Assembly (NCBI GenBank): GCA_014584315.1
Contig: JACTNA010000034.1
Location: 1-53,528 of the forward strand
DNA length: 53,528 bases
Direction of reading: 5' to 3'
From: Planctomycetota bacterium
GTDB taxonomy: Bacteria > Planctomycetota > Phycisphaerae > Phycisphaerales > UBA1924
Positions 1 through 7,412 of the stretch are shown here, piece by piece. The notes under the pieces were generated by a model that saw only the letters and a list, made by a program, of their open reading frames with translations, had not been told where the DNA came from and ran no database searches. The position numbers and the translations under genes were made by a program. How positions within the stretch are numbered: position 1 is the stretch's first letter; each line of letters starts with the position of its first letter.

Positions 1-59
1 AAGCCTCAACCCCCAAGCCACAAGCCCCAAGCCTCAAGCCCCAAGCCCCAAGCCACTCC
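1..59. repeat. G/C-skewed heptanucleotide repeat (CAAGCCY)n
   Basis: About eight degenerate 7-nt units of the type CAAGCCY run up to the stop codon of the minus-strand gene at 60. On the minus strand this reads GGGGCTT repeats starting directly after that stop. The same sequence type, in the same orientation relative to the upstream gene, follows the stop codon at 40828 and lies at 38449. The G-rich strand has four or more G-tracts separated by CTT, so a G-quadruplex is conceivable. The repeat may continue beyond the window edge. Confidence 0.8.
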
Positions 60-413
60 TCACCACGCCGCCTCCCGGCCCACGATCGCCGGCGTCTCAC
101 CGCGCCGCACCCACCGAGCGCCCGGACCGCGCGGCTCACGGCTCGACAGCAGCCGCTCGAGATAGTCCGCGAGCCGCTCATCCGTGAACCCCTCCAGGAA
201 GTCCCGTGACCGACCCCCGGTCAGGTCCAGGATGCGGAGCATCAGTTGCTCACGCGTCAACGAAGGTGCGCCCTCGTCCGCTGCCGCGCCGGTCGCATCC
301 CGCGTGGGGGCATCGGCCGTGCGCTCGTCGCCCGCCAGCCGCGCCCTGCGCTCGCGCTCTTCCCTCGCCCGGATCGTGCCGCACGCCACCCCTTCGAACA
401 GATTGTCGGTCAT
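60..413 (-). CDS. uncharacterised 117-aa charged protein
   Basis: A 117-residue protein that I do not recognise. It begins MTDNLFEGV, has an Arg/Glu-rich middle (about residues 17-50) and a more ordered-looking C-terminal half with SLTREQLMLRILDLTGG and DERLADYLERLL, which look like short amphipathic helices. No signal peptide, membrane segment or metal motif is visible. The reading frame is open for 52 codons further upstream, but the ATG at 413 is preceded by a GGGAAGGA Shine-Dalgarno at good spacing, which decides the start. It is divergent from the gene at 596, and its stop touches the repeat at the window edge. Function unknown. Confidence 0.6.
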   Translation of the reverse strand: MTDNLFEGVACGTIRAREERERRARLAGDERTADAPTRDATGAAADEGAPSLTREQLMLRILDLTGGRSRDFLEGFTDERLADYLERLLSSREPRGPGARWVRRGETPAIVGREAAW

Positions 414-584
414 GGCCGGTCCTTCCCGGCGACGCCCGCGGGGCATCCCGCCCGCGCGTCGCATGGTTCCGCCGGCCTCCGGCCGAGCCGTCATCTCGCG
501 CGCCAGCGCGAAGCCGACCACTATCGTCCGCTCCAACCGCCCACGCCCACAACCGCGCGTGTCGCGCATCCCTTGCGCTCGCCC

Positions 585-590
585 TACGCT
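585..590 (+). promoter_or_regulatory. candidate -10 (TACGCT), leaderless arrangement
   Basis: TACGCT is followed by exactly five bases and then the GTG at 596, with no Shine-Dalgarno. The same TANNNT-N5/6-start arrangement recurs at several genes in this window, which supports GTG 596 as the translation start. Seen only as a sequence pattern. Confidence 0.4.
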
Positions 591-595
591 CCCTC

Positions 596-1282
596 GTGCT
601 CTCGCCGCACCGAGTCATCCTCTGGCACCGCACGCCCGACGGGGCGGCGCTCCTTCCCGCCGATGCCGACGACACGGCGACGCCATTCGCCCTCTTCGCG
701 CACGCGAACCCGCTCACCGACGATCCCCGCGTGCTCGCCGTCGAGCACGCCGATTCGCCGCGCCTGCTCATCCGCTCGGGCTGCATCGACGCCTCCGACC
801 CGGACGACGCCGCCCATGCCGCCGTCCGAACCTGGAGCCGCCAGTCCTGGGCCACCCTCTCCCGCTTCTGCGCCGAGATCGCCAAGTGCGGCCTGCGCCT
901 CTGGCTCCTGCCCGCCTCGGGCGACGTGCTCTCCGATGCCCCCCGCACCGCCGCCTTCATGTCCGAGCATCCGGGCCTCGGGTTCGTTCTCGAACCAGCC
1001 GCCCTGCTCACGCACGCCATGCTCGACCACGCCGACGACCACCTCGACCGCATCGCCCGCTCGCTCGGCAATCACCCGGCCTGCGCCGCGCTGTTCATCG
1101 CCGATGCGAGAGTCTCCGCCGGATCGCTGGTGCGCTGCCCCGTCGGCCGCGGGGCGATCGGGACCCGCCGCCTCGCAGCCTTCATCGCATCCTGCCGCGC
1201 GGACCTCCCCGTGGTGCTGCTCGCCGACGCCGCCGAAGACCAACTCGCCGCCCTCGCCGCCACAGCACGGACGACGCCCTAG
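596..1282 (+). CDS. TIM-barrel-like protein of unknown function
   Basis: A 228-residue protein with Leu/Ala/Asp-rich alternating strand-helix character. Segments such as RVILWHRTPDG, CGLRLWLLPASGD, GLGFVLEPAALLT and ADLPVVLLADAAEDQ resemble the strands of a sugar-phosphate isomerase/AP-endonuclease-2 type barrel, and PAALLTHAMLDHADDHLDRI resembles the late helices of that fold. I cannot assign a reaction. The frame is open far upstream without a good start. GTG 596 is chosen because the first plausible strand begins there and a TACGCT hexamer ends 5 nt upstream. It lies 25 bp before nuoC on the same strand, so the two are probably co-transcribed. There is no signal peptide, so it is probably cytoplasmic. 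Confidence 0.55.
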   Translation: MLSPHRVILWHRTPDGAALLPADADDTATPFALFAHANPLTDDPRVLAVEHADSPRLLIRSGCIDASDPDDAAHAAVRTWSRQSWATLSRFCAEIAKCGLRLWLLPASGDVLSDAPRTAAFMSEHPGLGFVLEPAALLTHAMLDHADDHLDRIARSLGNHPACAALFIADARVSAGSLVRCPVGRGAIGTRRLAAFIASCRADLPVVLLADAAEDQLAALAATARTTP

Positions 1283-1307
1283 AGTCTCCCCGCACGCGGA
1301 GCCGACC

Positions 1308-1856
1308 ATGCCGAACCTCGACCACCCGACCTTCGCTCTCGTGAAAGGCCACTTCCCCGCAAAGCGCTTCCGCGCCACCGAGTTCCGGGGCCAGTCCACG
1401 CTCATCGTCGAGCCGGCCGACCTGCACGGCGTGATGCGACTCCTGCGAGATCACGATGCCGCGAAGTACGATTTCCTCTCCGACGTGCTCGGCGTCGACT
1501 ACCTGAACTACCCCGCGAAGATGCCCGGCCGCTTCGCCGTCGTGTACATCCTGGTCTCGACCTCGCGCGAAGACCGCTTCTTCGTCAAAACGTTCCTCGA
1601 CCCCTCAATCCCGACCGCTGGCATCGAGGCGGACCCCGCCCTCTGCGTCGACTCGGTGACGGACATCTGGCCCGGCGCGGAGTGGCGCGAACGAGAAGTC
1701 TTCGACATGTTCGGCATCCGATTCCGCAACCACCCCGACCTGCGCCGCATCCTCACCTGGCAGGACTACCCGGCGCACCCGCTCCGCAAGGACTACCCGC
1801 TCCGCGGGCGCGGCGAGCGCGAGTCCTACCGCGTCATCGACCGTTCGAGCGCATGA
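1308..1856 (+). CDS. nuoC: NADH-quinone oxidoreductase subunit C (NuoC)
   Basis: A 182-aa peripheral-arm subunit of respiratory complex I, homologous to the mitochondrial 30-kDa subunit. The family signature is present near the C-terminus as EREVFDMFGIRF, followed by HPDLRRIL and HPLRKDYPL, which is diagnostic. The length is typical of stand-alone NuoC rather than a NuoCD fusion. The ATG at 1308 is the first plausible start, 25 bp after the preceding stop. No other nuo gene lies in the window: the next gene is convergent (a lptC-like stop at 1858) and the previous one is not a Nuo subunit. The rest of complex I must therefore be encoded elsewhere, or this is a detached copy. Confidence 0.95.
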   Translation: MPNLDHPTFALVKGHFPAKRFRATEFRGQSTLIVEPADLHGVMRLLRDHDAAKYDFLSDVLGVDYLNYPAKMPGRFAVVYILVSTSREDRFFVKTFLDPSIPTAGIEADPALCVDSVTDIWPGAEWREREVFDMFGIRFRNHPDLRRILTWQDYPAHPLRKDYPLRGRGERESYRVIDRSSA

Positions 1857-1857
1857 G

Positions 1858-4800
1858 TCAGCGCGGCGCGCGGGCCGGACCCGGCTCGCGCACCTCGATC
1901 CGGTCCGTGACCAGGTTCCAGAACAGCCGCTTGGCCGTCACCGGCGATGTCCGCCCGGCCTCGACCACCGTCACAACCCCCCCCTCGTCCGCGAACGCCT
2001 CGGCCGTGCCCGCGATCGCGTCGTACTCCAGCCGGTGCCCGGTCAGTTCGTGCCGACCCGACCGCACCCAGACCTTGCCGATCGCCGTCGCGTACTCCAG
2101 TTCCCCGCTCAGGTCGCCGGCCTCGTCGGCCGCCGCGTCGCGGATGCGGGCCGTGAGCGATTCGGCTTCAAGGTCGGTCCGCAGGCTGTCGGCCAGGCGC
2201 CGGTGGCTCATCCGCACGCTGCCGAGCATCGTCGCCTCGCCCTTCGCCTGCTCGACGTGGAACGAACCCGTCCAGTCGAAGAGCGCGGTCCCTCGGTTGT
2301 CGGCGTCGCCCGAGGCCCGAAGGTCCGCCACCATCAGCCGCCCCGCGCCGGGCACGTCGAGCGTGCCCGCCGCGTGGTCCGCGATGATCTCGTGCCCGAA
2401 GAGCGTGAACGCCCGGGCCAGACGCGGCGGCGCATCCGGGCCGGCGTCAACCGACCGCGTGCTCTCGACCGACGCCGGAACGGGCGAAGTGTCGTCGCCC
2501 GCCTCGGGCTGCGAAGCCCAGGCGTGCATCCGCAGCACGCGGCGATCGCGTGACTGCGCCGCCGGGTCCGCCGAGTCGAGCGCGACGGCATCGCTCTCCA
2601 GTGCGGGTTCGAGTTCCACCCGCACGCGGTCCGCCCGGATCGTGTCGCGAGAGTGCGGGTCCGGCTCGGAGACAGCGACAACCTCGCCCGCCGCTTCGAG
2701 CACCCCGGTTCGGTCGTCGTAGGTCATGCCCGCGGTCCACTCGGCGTGCGTGCGTGTGGGCGGCTCACCCGCGTTGCGGGTGCGGTGCTCGAACGTGCCC
2801 GCGCCGAGCGACGTGGCGGTCCGGCGGTTGCCGTCGAGCCGGACCTCGTCGCCGGTGATGCGCGTGCCCTCCCGTTCGATCAGCGATCCCTCGCCGGCGA
2901 CTTCGAGCCGCTGCTCGTCGAGGTTGGCCCAGAGCGACTCGCCCTCGATGCGGAGGCGGTCGGAGCGGCGCGAGAAGCGGACCTCGCCGCGGGCGGAGAC
3001 GGTCTGCGCGACGACCGCGCCTCGTTCATCGGTCGTGAGATCGGCGTCGATGGTGCGGGCGCGGACCTCGGCGTCGTCCTGGCGGAAGCGGCCGTTGCCC
3101 TCGGCGGTCACGCGGACCGGATCGACGCCGTCGCCCGCCGCGTTGGCGACGAAGTCGATGCGCAGCCTGTCCCACGGCCCGCCGCCGCCGCCCTTGCCGT
3201 CGTTCACGACGGCGGTCCCGATGGCGTCGATGCTGCGCAGGGCGGCGGCCTGCGGCGCATCCTGCTCGAAGACGGCCCGGATGAGGTCGGCTTCGAGCGA
3301 TGATTCCTCGTCGGCGGCGCGCACCTTGCCGATGAAGTCCGCGCGGAGCAGTTCACCGGTCATGGTGCCGTCGCGCACCATGAACCAGAGGTCGGCGCGT
3401 TCGCCCCAGTCGATGCGGCTCAGGCCGTTCATCGAGGAGGCCACTCCGGATCCTCGCGCGACGGCGACGCCGGTGTCGAGCGGGAGTTCGAGCCTGCCGA
3501 CGCGGACCGAGCCGCCGGATTCGCCGGGCTGCTCGAGCAGGACGCCCTCCTGTCCCTGGCCGCTGAGGACGACGACGCGACGGGTCGCGGCGTAGTCAAC
3601 CTGTGCGGTGCGTCCCGCGCCGCCCGACGCTTCATCCGCGAGTTGCACAACGCCGGACTCTTCCGCCGTGATGCGGGCCGCGACGTGGTCCTCGGCGAGC
3701 GTGGGCGGGCGGTCGGCGAGCGGGCGGATTTCGAGGGGGCCGGTCCAGGTCAACTCCGCGGGGCCGTCGGCGGCGGGGCGGCCGAAGATCGGCGTCCCCG
3801 GAGGTGCGGGCGGTTCGATCGGCGGTGCTGCCGGCAGTGTCGGTGGCGCGGGGCGCTCGTCCGCGTCGGTGCGCGGAGCGGCGGGCGTTTGAGTCGTCGG
3901 CGCGGGTTCGGTCTTGCGAGGCTCGCCGATCGCGTCGTCGGGCAGGCGGTTGTCGAGCAGGCGCGTCCAGACGCTCATGCGGTCGCCGCGCACGGTCTGC
4001 GATCCCTGCTTGAGCACGACGTCGCGTTGGAAGAGTGCGTGGTAGAAGGACTCCTTCGGCTCGGCGGTCGGCGTGGCCTGGACCTGCTGCGATGACTCGG
4101 GCTGCCGTGCGTCGCCGGGCTGAACGGCGCGGGCCGTCGAGCGCGGCGACTCCGTGCCTTCGGTGTCGGCGCGGACCACCCCGCTCGGTGCATCGGTGGG
4201 CGTGGTCGCGGCCTGGCGGCGTTCGCGCAGGCGCGCGGTCGATCGGGCGCGCTCGGCCGGATCGACGCGAAGGTACTCGCCTCGGGCGACGGTCGCGACT
4301 TCGAGGCGTTCGAGCACCTGGTTGACGAGGATCTTGACGTCGGAGCCGGCGAACTCGACGCCCTGGCCGTTGAGGAGGAGGCGGTCGGGCGTGGAGACCT
4401 CGCCAAGCGTGAAGTCGAAGGTGAGCGAGTCGGTCCGCGCGGTGAGGGCGGGTTCGTCGGAGTCGATGTCGGGGCGGGCGCCGTCGGGCGGGATTTCGAA
4501 GAGGCGGATGACCACGGAACCGACGAATCGGCCCGACTCCGGCTCGCGGGAGCGGTCGGGCATGTAGAGCGAGCCCTCGTCGGCCTGAACGTGGATGGCA
4601 CGCCCGTCCTTGAGGAACATCCAGGCCCGCGGGGTGCCGACGTGGTAGCGGCCGGGGTTCGTCGGCTGGACCGTGCGGGAGCGCAGTTCGCCCGCGAGGC
4701 GGGTCGGGTCGTTGCGGTCCATGACCTGCACGAAGAGGCCGGACGCTCCGGTCGGTTGCGGTACGCCGCCGATGACGGTTGCGTCGCGCGCTCCGGGCGG

Positions 4801-4959
4801 GATGAGGTCGGGGAAGTCGCCCGGGTTCGCGCTCGGGCGTTGGCTCGAGCCTCGGACGGCCAGCACGACGACGGCGACGAGCACGACGCCCGCGAGGGCG
4901 ATCGACGCGAGCATGACGGTTCGTCGCGGGTCGCGGGTTGCGTCAGGCCTGAGTGCCAT
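1858..4959 (-). CDS. LptC/OstA-like LPS-transport protein, very long (1,033 aa)
   Basis: An envelope protein with one N-terminal membrane anchor (about residues 13-36, Ala/Val/Leu-rich), a LptC-like region (about 60-200), a Pro/Ala-rich linker (about 270-400), and a long C-terminal part with OstA/LptA-like beta repeats. An example of the latter is VAGEGSLIEREGTRITGDEV, with similar R(I/L)xGDxV or GHRLEYD patterns to the end. LptC is normally about 190 aa and LptA about 180 aa, so this looks like a fused or expanded periplasmic bridge component for LPS export. It is third in an operon with kdsD and kdsC. Its start overlaps the kdsC 3' end by 17 bp, and GGAGG lies just before the ATG at 4959. 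The final assignment is by family resemblance and operon context; residue-level function is not established. Confidence 0.75.
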   Translation of the reverse strand: MALRPDATRDPRRTVMLASIALAGVVLVAVVVLAVRGSSQRPSANPGDFPDLIPPGARDATVIGGVPQPTGASGLFVQVMDRNDPTRLAGELRSRTVQPTNPGRYHVGTPRAWMFLKDGRAIHVQADEGSLYMPDRSREPESGRFVGSVVIRLFEIPPDGARPDIDSDEPALTARTDSLTFDFTLGEVSTPDRLLLNGQGVEFAGSDVKILVNQVLERLEVATVARGEYLRVDPAERARSTARLRERRQAATTPTDAPSGVVRADTEGTESPRSTARAVQPGDARQPESSQQVQATPTAEPKESFYHALFQRDVVLKQGSQTVRGDRMSVWTRLLDNRLPDDAIGEPRKTEPAPTTQTPAAPRTDADERPAPPTLPAAPPIEPPAPPGTPIFGRPAADGPAELTWTGPLEIRPLADRPPTLAEDHVAARITAEESGVVQLADEASGGAGRTAQVDYAATRRVVVLSGQGQEGVLLEQPGESGGSVRVGRLELPLDTGVAVARGSGVASSMNGLSRIDWGERADLWFMVRDGTMTGELLRADFIGKVRAADEESSLEADLIRAVFEQDAPQAAALRSIDAIGTAVVNDGKGGGGGPWDRLRIDFVANAAGDGVDPVRVTAEGNGRFRQDDAEVRARTIDADLTTDERGAVVAQTVSARGEVRFSRRSDRLRIEGESLWANLDEQRLEVAGEGSLIEREGTRITGDEVRLDGNRRTATSLGAGTFEHRTRNAGEPPTRTHAEWTAGMTYDDRTGVLEAAGEVVAVSEPDPHSRDTIRADRVRVELEPALESDAVALDSADPAAQSRDRRVLRMHAWASQPEAGDDTSPVPASVESTRSVDAGPDAPPRLARAFTLFGHEIIADHAAGTLDVPGAGRLMVADLRASGDADNRGTALFDWTGSFHVEQAKGEATMLGSVRMSHRRLADSLRTDLEAESLTARIRDAAADEAGDLSGELEYATAIGKVWVRSGRHELTGHRLEYDAIAGTAEAFADEGGVVTVVEAGRTSPVTAKRLFWNLVTDRIEVREPGPARAPR

Positions 4960-5464
4960 CGTACCTCCGGAAGTGGTGCGTCAGGGCATCGCGCGCTTCG
5001 AGCAGGTGTTCGACGGCCTCTCGGACCGCGCCGCGCCCGCCGGGGGCGCGCGTCACGAACCTTGCTCGCTCTCGCACGCGCGGGTCGGCGTCGGCGACGG
5101 CCATGGGATAGGCGACGAGTCGCATCGCCGCGAGGTCGGGCCAGTCGTCGGCGAGGTAGGCCGCGCGGTCCGGCGGGACTCGGGTTCGTCGGCAGATCTC
5201 CTGCACGGCGTCGCCCTTGTCGCCTGCGCCCTCGATCACGTGCTCGATGCCGAGTTCGGCGGCCCGCCTTCGCACGGCCTCTCCGCCGCGTCGGGTGACG
5301 ATGGCGCACGCGCCGCCCGCTTCGATCCAGAGTTTCACGCCGAACCCGTCGCGGACGTTGAAGGTCTTGGTCTCCGCGCCGCGGTCGTCGTAGACGATGG
5401 AGCCGTCGGTGAGGACGCCGTCCACGTCGAGGATCAGGAGTGTCACGGTGGCCGGGACGCTCAC
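4943..5464 (-). CDS. kdsC: 3-deoxy-D-manno-octulosonate 8-phosphate phosphatase (KdsC)
   Basis: A 173-aa HAD-superfamily phosphatase that removes phosphate from Kdo-8-P in the pathway to CMP-Kdo for lipid A-Kdo. HAD motif I is LDVDGVLTDGS near residue 11, with the DxD nucleophile/acid pair. IVTRRGGEAVRRRAAELG matches motif II, GDKGDAV is the motif III lysine region, and YLADDWPDLAAM is the motif IV acidic pair. The length equals that of the small tetrameric KdsC family. The start is GTG at 5464, overlapping the kdsD stop in a GTGA arrangement, so the two are translationally coupled. The 3' end overlaps the lptC-like gene. Confidence 0.93.
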   Translation of the reverse strand: MSVPATVTLLILDVDGVLTDGSIVYDDRGAETKTFNVRDGFGVKLWIEAGGACAIVTRRGGEAVRRRAAELGIEHVIEGAGDKGDAVQEICRRTRVPPDRAAYLADDWPDLAAMRLVAYPMAVADADPRVRERARFVTRAPGGRGAVREAVEHLLEARDALTHHFRRYDGTQA

Positions 5465-6528
5465 GGGTCGTTCCTGACGAGGCGCATGGCGACGAGGTCC
5501 TGCACGTCGAGGAGGCCGACGGGCCGCCCGTCGGCGTCGACGACGGGGATTTCGTCCTGGCGATGCTCGCGCACCATGCGGACCGCATCGCGGATGAGGG
5601 CGTCGTGCGGCAGCGCGCGCGGCGAGCGGGTCATCACGTCGCCGATCGGGCGGTCGAGTTCGGAGGCGTCGCGAAGGATGAGCCGCCGCAGGTCGCCGTC
5701 GGTGAAGATGCCGGAGAGCCGTCCGGTCGAGGGGTCCACAAGGAGGATCGCGCCGGGTCGGCGGCCCGCGCGGGATGCCTCGCGCAGCGCTTCGGCGACG
5801 GAGCGGTCGTGGGGGATGAGGGGCGTGTTCACACCCGCGCGGAAGCGGAGCAGTTCGGTGATGGGACGGAGCAGCCCGCCGAGCGCGCCGCCGGGGTGGC
5901 GCTTCGCGAAATCGGCGTCGGTGAAGTTGCGTCGGCGCGCGGCTGCGAGGGCGAGGGCATCGCCCAGCGCGAGCGTCGCCGCGGCGGAGGAGGTGGGCGC
6001 GGAGACCTGCCCGTCTCCGGCCTCGTCCGCGTCGCCGAGCGTGAGCGCGACGGTCGCGAGCCGTTCGAGGCTGGACCTCGGGCGGTCCGTATCACGCCCG
6101 TCTCCGCCGGTGATCGAGACGATGGGGATGCCGTCCTGACGAAGGATGGCCGCGAGGTTGACGACTTCGTCGGTCTCGCCGGAGCGGCTGAGGGCGATGA
6201 CGGTGTCGGCGGGGCGAAAGCGGCCCAGGTCGCCGTGCGCGGCCTCGGTCGGGTGGACCGGGTGGGAGGGGATGCCAAGCGAGGACAGCGTGGCTGCGAT
6301 CTTGGCGCCGATGAGGCCGCTCTTGCCAAGCCCCGTGACGAGCACGGTCCCGCCGGCGTCGGGGCAACGGGCGAGGAGATCGACGGCGAGCGTGAATCGC
6401 GGGTCGAGTTGGTCTGCGAGCGTGTCGAGGGCCGCGGACTCGGCGCGGATGACGCCCCGGGCGAAGTCGAGTTCCGCCTCCGGGGCCGAGAGGGCGGAAG
6501 GGGATTGCGCCGAGCGGGTCCGCGGCAT
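5461..6528 (-). CDS. kdsD: D-arabinose 5-phosphate isomerase (KdsD/KpsF family)
   Basis: A 355-aa isomerase interconverting ribulose-5-P and arabinose-5-P, the first step of Kdo synthesis. It has an N-terminal SIS domain (about residues 50-190: GLGKSGLIGAKIAATLSSLG, HPTEAAHGDLG, SRSGETDEVV) followed by a tandem CBS pair (about 235-355: GIFTDGDLRR and DEIPVVDADGRPVGLLDVQD). The family order SIS-CBS-CBS and the length both fit. It is first in the kdsD-kdsC-lptC-like operon. The ATG at 6528 has no Shine-Dalgarno but sits 6 nt after a TACCCT hexamer on the minus strand, a probable leaderless start. Confidence 0.93.
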   Translation of the reverse strand: MPRTRSAQSPSALSAPEAELDFARGVIRAESAALDTLADQLDPRFTLAVDLLARCPDAGGTVLVTGLGKSGLIGAKIAATLSSLGIPSHPVHPTEAAHGDLGRFRPADTVIALSRSGETDEVVNLAAILRQDGIPIVSITGGDGRDTDRPRSSLERLATVALTLGDADEAGDGQVSAPTSSAAATLALGDALALAAARRRNFTDADFAKRHPGGALGGLLRPITELLRFRAGVNTPLIPHDRSVAEALREASRAGRRPGAILLVDPSTGRLSGIFTDGDLRRLILRDASELDRPIGDVMTRSPRALPHDALIRDAVRMVREHRQDEIPVVDADGRPVGLLDVQDLVAMRLVRNDP

Positions 6529-6534
6529 GAGGGA

Positions 6535-6544
6535 AGGGTACACT
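6535..6544. promoter_or_regulatory. overlapping divergent -10 elements of kdsD and scpA
   Basis: On the minus strand TACCCT (6540-6535) ends exactly 6 nt before the kdsD ATG. On the plus strand TACACT (6539-6544) lies 41 nt before the scpA GTG, which has its own GAGGAG Shine-Dalgarno. The two hexamers share two base pairs, so only one polymerase could bind at a time. Inferred from sequence only. Confidence 0.4.
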
Positions 6545-6585
6545 GGCCGGGGACGGGGGACACGGACGGTCGCGAGGAGCGGCGA

Positions 6586-7368
6586 GTGGCGCAGAGCGAA
6601 TACACGGTGCGGCTGGAAGCGTTCGAGGGGCCGCTCGACCTGCTGCTGCACCTGATCCGCAAGGCGGAGGTGGACGTCGCGGACATCCCGGTGGCGACGA
6701 TCGCCGACCAGTACCTCGAGCATCTCGGGCAGATCGAGCGCGTGGACGTGGACCGGGCGGGCGAGTTCCTGGTGATGGCGGCGACGCTGATGGAGATCAA
6801 GTCGCGACTGCTCAGGCCGGCCCCCGAGGGGGGGGCACGGACGGCCGACGGGAGCGAGCGCGGCGCCGAGCCGGACGACCCGCGGGCGGAACTCGTCCGG
6901 CAGCTGCTCGCGTACAAGATGTACCGCGACGTGGCGGATGAACTGGCGCGGCGGCACGAGGAGTGGCAGCGCCGGTTCCCGGGCGGTCGGGCGGGGTTCG
7001 ACCGTGCGGCGGCGGCGGCGCAGGGCGAGGATCAGATCGACCTGGAGGACGTGTCGCTCATCGACCTGGTCGAGGCGTTCCGCCGCATCAGCGAAACGGT
7101 CGTCTTCGATCGGCTCGGAGAGCACGAGGTCGTCGCCGACGACACGCCGATCGAACTCCACGCGGAGGACGTGATGGACCGGCTGCGGCGCGAGCCGGAC
7201 GGGCTGGAACTGCGCGGGTTGTTCACGGGTCGCACGCGGCCGGAGGCGATCGGGCTGTTCCTCGCGGTGCTCGAACTGGTGCGCCGGCGGGCGGTGTCGG
7301 TCACGCACGATCGAGAGAGCGGAGGGTTCGTGCTTCGGCTTCGTGACGGAGAGGCGGAGCGCGTGTAG
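6586..7368 (+). CDS. scpA: segregation and condensation protein A (kleisin ScpA)
   Basis: A 260-aa kleisin subunit of the SMC-ScpAB condensin, which bridges the SMC head domains during chromosome segregation. The N-terminal signature FEGPLDLLLHLIRKAEVD is intact (residues about 10-27), followed by YLEHL, GEFLVMAATLMEIKSRLLRP and LLAYKMYRDVADEL. The C-terminal winged-helix part (about 185-260: GLFLAVLELVRRRAVSV) contacts the SMC head. The start is a GTG with GAGGAG upstream. The frame is open earlier, but the conserved protein begins here. It is divergent from the kdsD operon. scpB is not in the window. Confidence 0.95.
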   Translation: MAQSEYTVRLEAFEGPLDLLLHLIRKAEVDVADIPVATIADQYLEHLGQIERVDVDRAGEFLVMAATLMEIKSRLLRPAPEGGARTADGSERGAEPDDPRAELVRQLLAYKMYRDVADELARRHEEWQRRFPGGRAGFDRAAAAAQGEDQIDLEDVSLIDLVEAFRRISETVVFDRLGEHEVVADDTPIELHAEDVMDRLRREPDGLELRGLFTGRTRPEAIGLFLAVLELVRRRAVSVTHDRESGGFVLRLRDGEAERV

Positions 7369-7412
7369 CGGTTGAGTCGGACGACGGCATCGAGGCACGG
7401 GGCATCGAGGCA

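Noticed and set aside
5440..6585. Long upstream extension of scpA
   Set aside because: The frame is open, but it is antisense to kdsD/kdsC. The conserved kleisin start and the Shine-Dalgarno place the start at 6586.
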